Assembly (NCBI GenBank): GCA_905479545.1
Contig: CAJQNE010000267.1
Location: forward strand, 1-8,492
Direction: 5' to 3'
From: an uncultured Gammaproteobacteria bacterium
GTDB lineage: Bacteria > Pseudomonadota > Gammaproteobacteria > CAJQNE01
Length of the DNA: 8,492 nucleotides
Of this stretch, positions 6,455 to 8,492 are shown piece after piece. Below the pieces are notes generated by a model that saw nothing but the letters and a program-made list of their open reading frames with translations, did not search any database and was not told the DNA's origin. Position 1 is the stretch's first letter, and every line of letters starts with the position of its first letter. A program made the translations under genes and the position numbers.

Positions 6455-6557
6455 AAAAGTTCCTTGTTGTTGGGTCAGTAAATAGGCTTGACTAGGACAG
6501 GAGGTGTTTCCAGCTACCATCGGCCAATAACTGTCTGTGTGACGGGATATAAAAATT

Positions 6558-7019
6558 ATGGGTGTTCACACCACGGTGCAAAAGAGTATCGACGAAGAAT
6601 TTCAGTTGGCCAGCCGACAGAGCTCTGAAACGCGGTATCTCCATCGGCTGCATTGCGTGAAGTTAGTGCAGGCCGGTTGCGACGCCGCATCGGTAGGTGA
6701 GTGGTTTGATCGCCCGACCAGAACCGTCGAACGGTGGGTTCGCCAGTATTCAGAACAAGGTGGCAGCGGTTTAATTGACAAGCCCCGAGCGGGCCGTCCC
6801 CGCACAATTGATGATGCCCTTATTGCTAAATTAAAAAGTGATATGCGGAAACCGCCTGCGGCACACGGTCTGAGCGGCAAGAGCTGGACTGGTGTTATGT
6901 TGCGGGGTTGGTTGCTGAACCAGTACGAGGCTGAGCTGAGTCTGCGTCAGAGCCAGCGCTTACTGAAACGTTTGCAGAGTGGTGATGCGGCGCGGTCGGA
7001 TCAAAAACCAGCTGCTTGA
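6558..7019 (+). CDS. IS630-transposase-like double helix-turn-helix protein without catalytic domain
   Basis: A 153-residue protein resembling only the DNA-binding front half of IS630/Tc1-type transposases. Residues about 26-64 form a homeodomain-like HTH (HRLHCVKLVQAGCDAASVGE, then R-T-V-E-R-W-V). Next come the characteristic GLIDKPRAGRPRTI linker (71-84) and a second winged HTH-like segment (about 86-139: Lys-rich helix, PPAAHGLSGKSWTG, then LSLRQSQRLLKRL). Transposases of this family continue for about 200 residues with a DDE/DDD domain; here a stop follows a short charged tail, and the next 170 bases encode no recognisable remainder before another gene begins. No terminal inverted repeats or TA duplication were recognised. 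It may be a domesticated transcription regulator or a surviving fragment. The ATG at 6558 has only a weak GGGAT upstream. Function unknown. Confidence 0.75.
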   Translation: MGVHTTVQKSIDEEFQLASRQSSETRYLHRLHCVKLVQAGCDAASVGEWFDRPTRTVERWVRQYSEQGGSGLIDKPRAGRPRTIDDALIAKLKSDMRKPPAAHGLSGKSWTGVMLRGWLLNQYEAELSLRQSQRLLKRLQSGDAARSDQKPAA

Positions 7020-7078
7020 GCTGTACTTCTTGGCCCCGGGATTTGCAGGCTTTGGTCACCAGTAAGCGGTGTCCCTGC

Positions 7079-7092
7079 CAGTGCGCGCACTG
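7079..7092. repeat. 14-bp perfect palindrome CAGTGCGCGCACTG
   Basis: A self-complementary 14-base sequence in the 170-base gap between the HTH gene and the carbonic-anhydrase-like gene. It lies about 98 bases before the latter's ATG. Contiguous and without a loop, it looks more like a protein-binding site than an RNA hairpin. A second, 10-base palindrome AATCGCGATT follows at 7112-7121. No regulator is identified. Confidence 0.45.
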
Positions 7093-7189
7093 TGCTAAAA
7101 ATCACCACTAAAATCGCGATTAAATGGCGCCGACCGGCGGTCAAATTGCTATTGTGGGCGCATCAATAACCACCTGATCAGGAAATATA

Positions 7190-7714
7190 ATGCTCTACGA
7201 ACTGGACGGCGAAGCGCCACAAACCGACGGCGAGAACTACTGGGTCGCACCCGACGCTGACGTAATCGGCAAAGTGACACTCAAAAAAGACGCCAATATT
7301 TGGTTTAAAGCGGTGCTTCGTGGCGATAATGAGCGCATCACCGTGGGTGAAGGCAGCAATATTCAGGAAGCTTCGATTTTGCATACCGATATGGGCTTTC
7401 CGATGACTATTGGTAGCAACGTCACTATCGGCCATAAAGTGATGTTGCACGGCTGCACCATTGGCGATAACACGCTAATCGGCATCAACGCGGTGGTGTT
7501 AAACGGTGCCAAAATTGGCAAAAACTGTTTGGTAGGTGCAGGGGCATTGATTACCGAAGGTAAAGAGTTTCCGGATGGCTCGATGATTATTGGCGCACCG
7601 GCCAAAGTAAAACGGCCCCTCAGTGACGACGAAATATCGATGCTGAAATTCTCCGCTGAGCACTATATAGAGAATGCCAAGCGGTTTGCTAAAGGCCTGA
7701 AGCCGGTAAGTTAG
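7190..7714 (+). CDS. Gamma-class carbonic anhydrase-like protein (YrdA/CaiE family)
   Basis: A 174-residue left-handed beta-helix, probably trimeric and cytoplasmic, built from hexapeptide repeats such as VIGKVT, ITVGEG, MTIGSNVTIG, TIGDNTLIG and KIGKNCLVG over about 20-140, with a C-terminal helix (145-170). The three histidines that bind the metal in gamma carbonic anhydrases are present: H65, H82 and H87 (ILHTD, IGHKVMLHG). RGDNERI (44-50) supplies the conserved Arg44 and Asp46, and Q59 is present in GSNIQE. The acidic loop carrying the proton-shuttle glutamate of the archaeal Cam enzyme is not evident, as in other YrdA-type proteins, so hydration of CO2 is unproven. AGGA (7180-7183) sits 6 bases before the ATG. 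It is single-gene in appearance, with a short hairpin after the stop. Confidence 0.93.
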   Translation: MLYELDGEAPQTDGENYWVAPDADVIGKVTLKKDANIWFKAVLRGDNERITVGEGSNIQEASILHTDMGFPMTIGSNVTIGHKVMLHGCTIGDNTLIGINAVVLNGAKIGKNCLVGAGALITEGKEFPDGSMIIGAPAKVKRPLSDDEISMLKFSAEHYIENAKRFAKGLKPVS

Positions 7715-7729
7715 CCGTCGCCTGAAGTG

Positions 7730-7756
7730 AATGGCTGACCGGTCTTTTCAGCCGTT
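7730..7756. other. Short hairpin after the carbonic anhydrase-like gene
   Basis: AATGGCTGA (7730-7738) pairs with TCAGCCGTT (7748-7756), nine pairs including one wobble, around a 9-base loop. No T-run follows, so it is at best a weak terminator or a 3' stabilising structure. Confidence 0.35.
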
Positions 7757-7784
7757 GAGTAAACCAGCGCTTTAAGCCTGCTAG

Positions 7785-7815
7785 TTAACACCCCAATGCT
7801 GCAGTGCGGTAAAAT
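7785..7815 (+). promoter_or_regulatory. Possible promoter directly abutting the small membrane-protein gene
   Basis: TAAAAT (7810-7815) is a five-of-six -10 match ending 6 bases before the ATG at 7822. TTAACA (7785-7790), a five-of-six -35 match, lies 19 bases upstream, slightly too far. If used, transcription would begin at about the start codon, giving a leaderless or nearly leaderless message; this fits the lack of a clear ribosome site. Confidence 0.35.
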
Positions 7816-7821
7816 ACCCCT

Positions 7822-8109
7822 ATGTCGATACTGCAAATTTTCAACTGGCTAATTGCCGGTTTAGCTGGCTCTACCGCTTTGGTGCTCTGGGTGGTGGTAA
7901 TTATTTATGCCTCACTGGGTAACGAGCCCAGCATCCAGGACGATTGGCGCTCGCTGCTTACAAGTTGTGTCATCTTTACCGCAGTCGCCGCTGCTGGCTG
8001 TGCGGCGGTATGGGGTATGTGGAAGAATAAAAGCTGGCGCTGGGGCGCTGAATTGGTGCTGTTTCTAGGCCTTGGCGGTGTCGGGCTATTGATGCAGTCG
8101 CTACGGTGA
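7822..8109 (+). CDS. Small three-helix inner-membrane protein of unknown function
   Basis: I do not recognise this 95-residue protein. It has three hydrophobic segments, about 8-31 (LIAGLAGSTALVLWVVVIIY region), 45-66 and 75-93. Between the first two lies a short polar loop with charged residues (GNEPSIQDDWRS, 33-44), and between the last two a Lys/Arg/Trp stretch (KNKSWRW, 68-74). By the positive-inside rule the KNKSWRW loop is likely cytoplasmic. The two cysteines (49 and 60) sit in the second helix. The ATG at 7822 has no obvious ribosome site but a -10-like box just before it. Its TGA overlaps the proposed dusA GTG by 4 bases, suggesting coupled translation with dusA. Coding is supported by its membrane-protein composition and tight linkage rather than by a known family. 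Confidence 0.75.
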   Translation: MSILQIFNWLIAGLAGSTALVLWVVVIIYASLGNEPSIQDDWRSLLTSCVIFTAVAAAGCAAVWGMWKNKSWRWGAELVLFLGLGGVGLLMQSLR

Positions 8110-8492
8110 ACGGTGTGACTGTTCAGGATCGTGTCGCTCCTGACCTCGGCGCTGCCGAGAGTGCTGGCGCGCCGTCCTGGCGTTATTCGGTGGCCCCAAT
8201 GATGGCCTGGACTGACAAGCACTACCGATATTTAGCTCGCCTTATCAGCCGCCACACCTTGCTTTACACCGAAATGGTGACCACTGGTGCCATTCTTTAC
8301 GGCGATGCTGAGCCACGCCTCGCGTTTAATGCCGAGGAACACCCTATTGCTGTGCAACTGGGTGGTAGCGAGCCGGAAGATTTAGCTAAAGCAGCAAAAA
8401 TTTGCACGGGTTATGGCTACGATGAGGCTAACCTTAACTGCGGTTGCCCCAGCGATAGAGTAAAGCGCGGCGCGTTTGGGGCTTGTCTGATG
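8106..8492 (+). CDS. dusA: tRNA-dihydrouridine synthase A (3' end off the window)
   Basis: An FMN- and NADPH-dependent enzyme that reduces uridines in the D-loop of tRNA (positions 20/20a in E. coli). The frame is open to the right edge; 129 of roughly 330 residues are present. The motifs are DusA-specific: RYSVAPMMAWTDKHYRYL (26-43), SRHTLLYTEMVTTGAI (48-63), EEHPIAVQLGGSEP (77-90), and NLNCGCPSDRV (109-119) with catalytic C114, then GAFGACLM. The start is set at GTG 8106, the first start codon after an in-frame stop at 8049-8051; it overlaps the preceding TGA as GTGA. No strong ribosome site is seen, and GTG 8115 is an alternative. A 25-residue variable N-terminal extension is normal for DusA. 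An Asp usual in APMMDWTD is Ala34 here, and the residue before GCPS is Cys rather than the usual Val. Confidence 0.94.
   Translation, partial: MNGVTVQDRVAPDLGAAESAGAPSWRYSVAPMMAWTDKHYRYLARLISRHTLLYTEMVTTGAILYGDAEPRLAFNAEEHPIAVQLGGSEPEDLAKAAKICTGYGYDEANLNCGCPSDRVKRGAFGACLM

Larger units (their letters stand above)
6249..6557. other. Gene-free AT-rich stretch between groESL terminator and the HTH gene
   Basis: About 310 bases with no credible gene. It holds a weaker hairpin just after the terminator (6251-6258 with 6271-6278, one G-U pair), an AT-rich block at 6346-6385 with a possible promoter (TTGTTA 6346-6351, 18 bases, CATAAT 6370-6375), a perfect dyad at 6431-6454, and AGGAGGTG at 6499-6506 with no start codon at the right distance. 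Only the dyad is a clear exact pattern. Confidence 0.6.

Noticed and set aside
6499..6506. AGGAGGTG, a near-ideal ribosome binding site, upstream of the HTH gene
   Set aside because: No ATG, GTG or TTG opens a meaningful frame 4-12 bases downstream; the HTH ATG is about 50 bases away. Likely chance, or a relic.
6558..7189. Complete insertion sequence around the HTH gene
   Set aside because: No catalytic domain, no convincing terminal inverted repeats and no target duplication could be found; the short flanking motif is in direct, not inverted, orientation.

Overview
This window looks like conserved core chromosome of a gammaproteobacterium of moderate GC. The proteins closely resemble those of the Pseudomonas/Cellvibrio type of lineage, and the gene order cutA, dsbD-like, aroQ, accB, accC next to groES-groEL matches, from memory, an arrangement common in Pseudomonadales and relatives. 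I cannot name the genus from the sequence alone.

Left half, minus strand (positions 1 to 3898), in transcription order: cutA, a shortened and apparently redox-crippled DsbD-like periplasmic protein, a membrane-anchored TlpA/ResA-type thioredoxin, aroQ (type II dehydroquinase), accB (biotin carrier protein) and accC (biotin carboxylase, running off the left edge with about 100 C-terminal residues missing). cutA, dsbD-like and tlpA overlap by 10 and 4 bases and are almost certainly one translationally coupled unit. aroQ-accB-accC follows after a 171-base gap and makes a shikimate-pathway enzyme plus two of the acetyl-CoA carboxylase subunits.

Centre (3905 to 6248): a divergent control region leads into groES-groEL on the plus strand. 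It contains a perfect CIRCE operator (the HrcA site) just downstream of overlapping sigma-70-like and sigma-32-like promoter elements, which implies dual heat-shock control. A 17-bp perfect terminator hairpin closes the operon.

Right part (6249 to 8492), plus strand: an AT-rich gene-free stretch with a dyad; a 153-residue protein made only of the two helix-turn-helix modules of an IS630-like transposase, with no catalytic domain; a gamma-class carbonic anhydrase-like left-handed beta-helix protein; a small three-helix membrane protein; and the start of dusA (tRNA dihydrouridine synthase A), cut by the right edge and overlapping the membrane-protein gene by 4 bases.

The most unusual item is the DsbD-like protein. 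It keeps the signal peptide, the alpha domain with both cysteines and a gamma-type thioredoxin domain. It lacks the whole transmembrane beta domain, and both gamma-domain active-site cysteines are serines (WSAAS). It is coupled to an intact CPPC thioredoxin. No classic mobile element, CRISPR array, tRNA or rRNA is visible.
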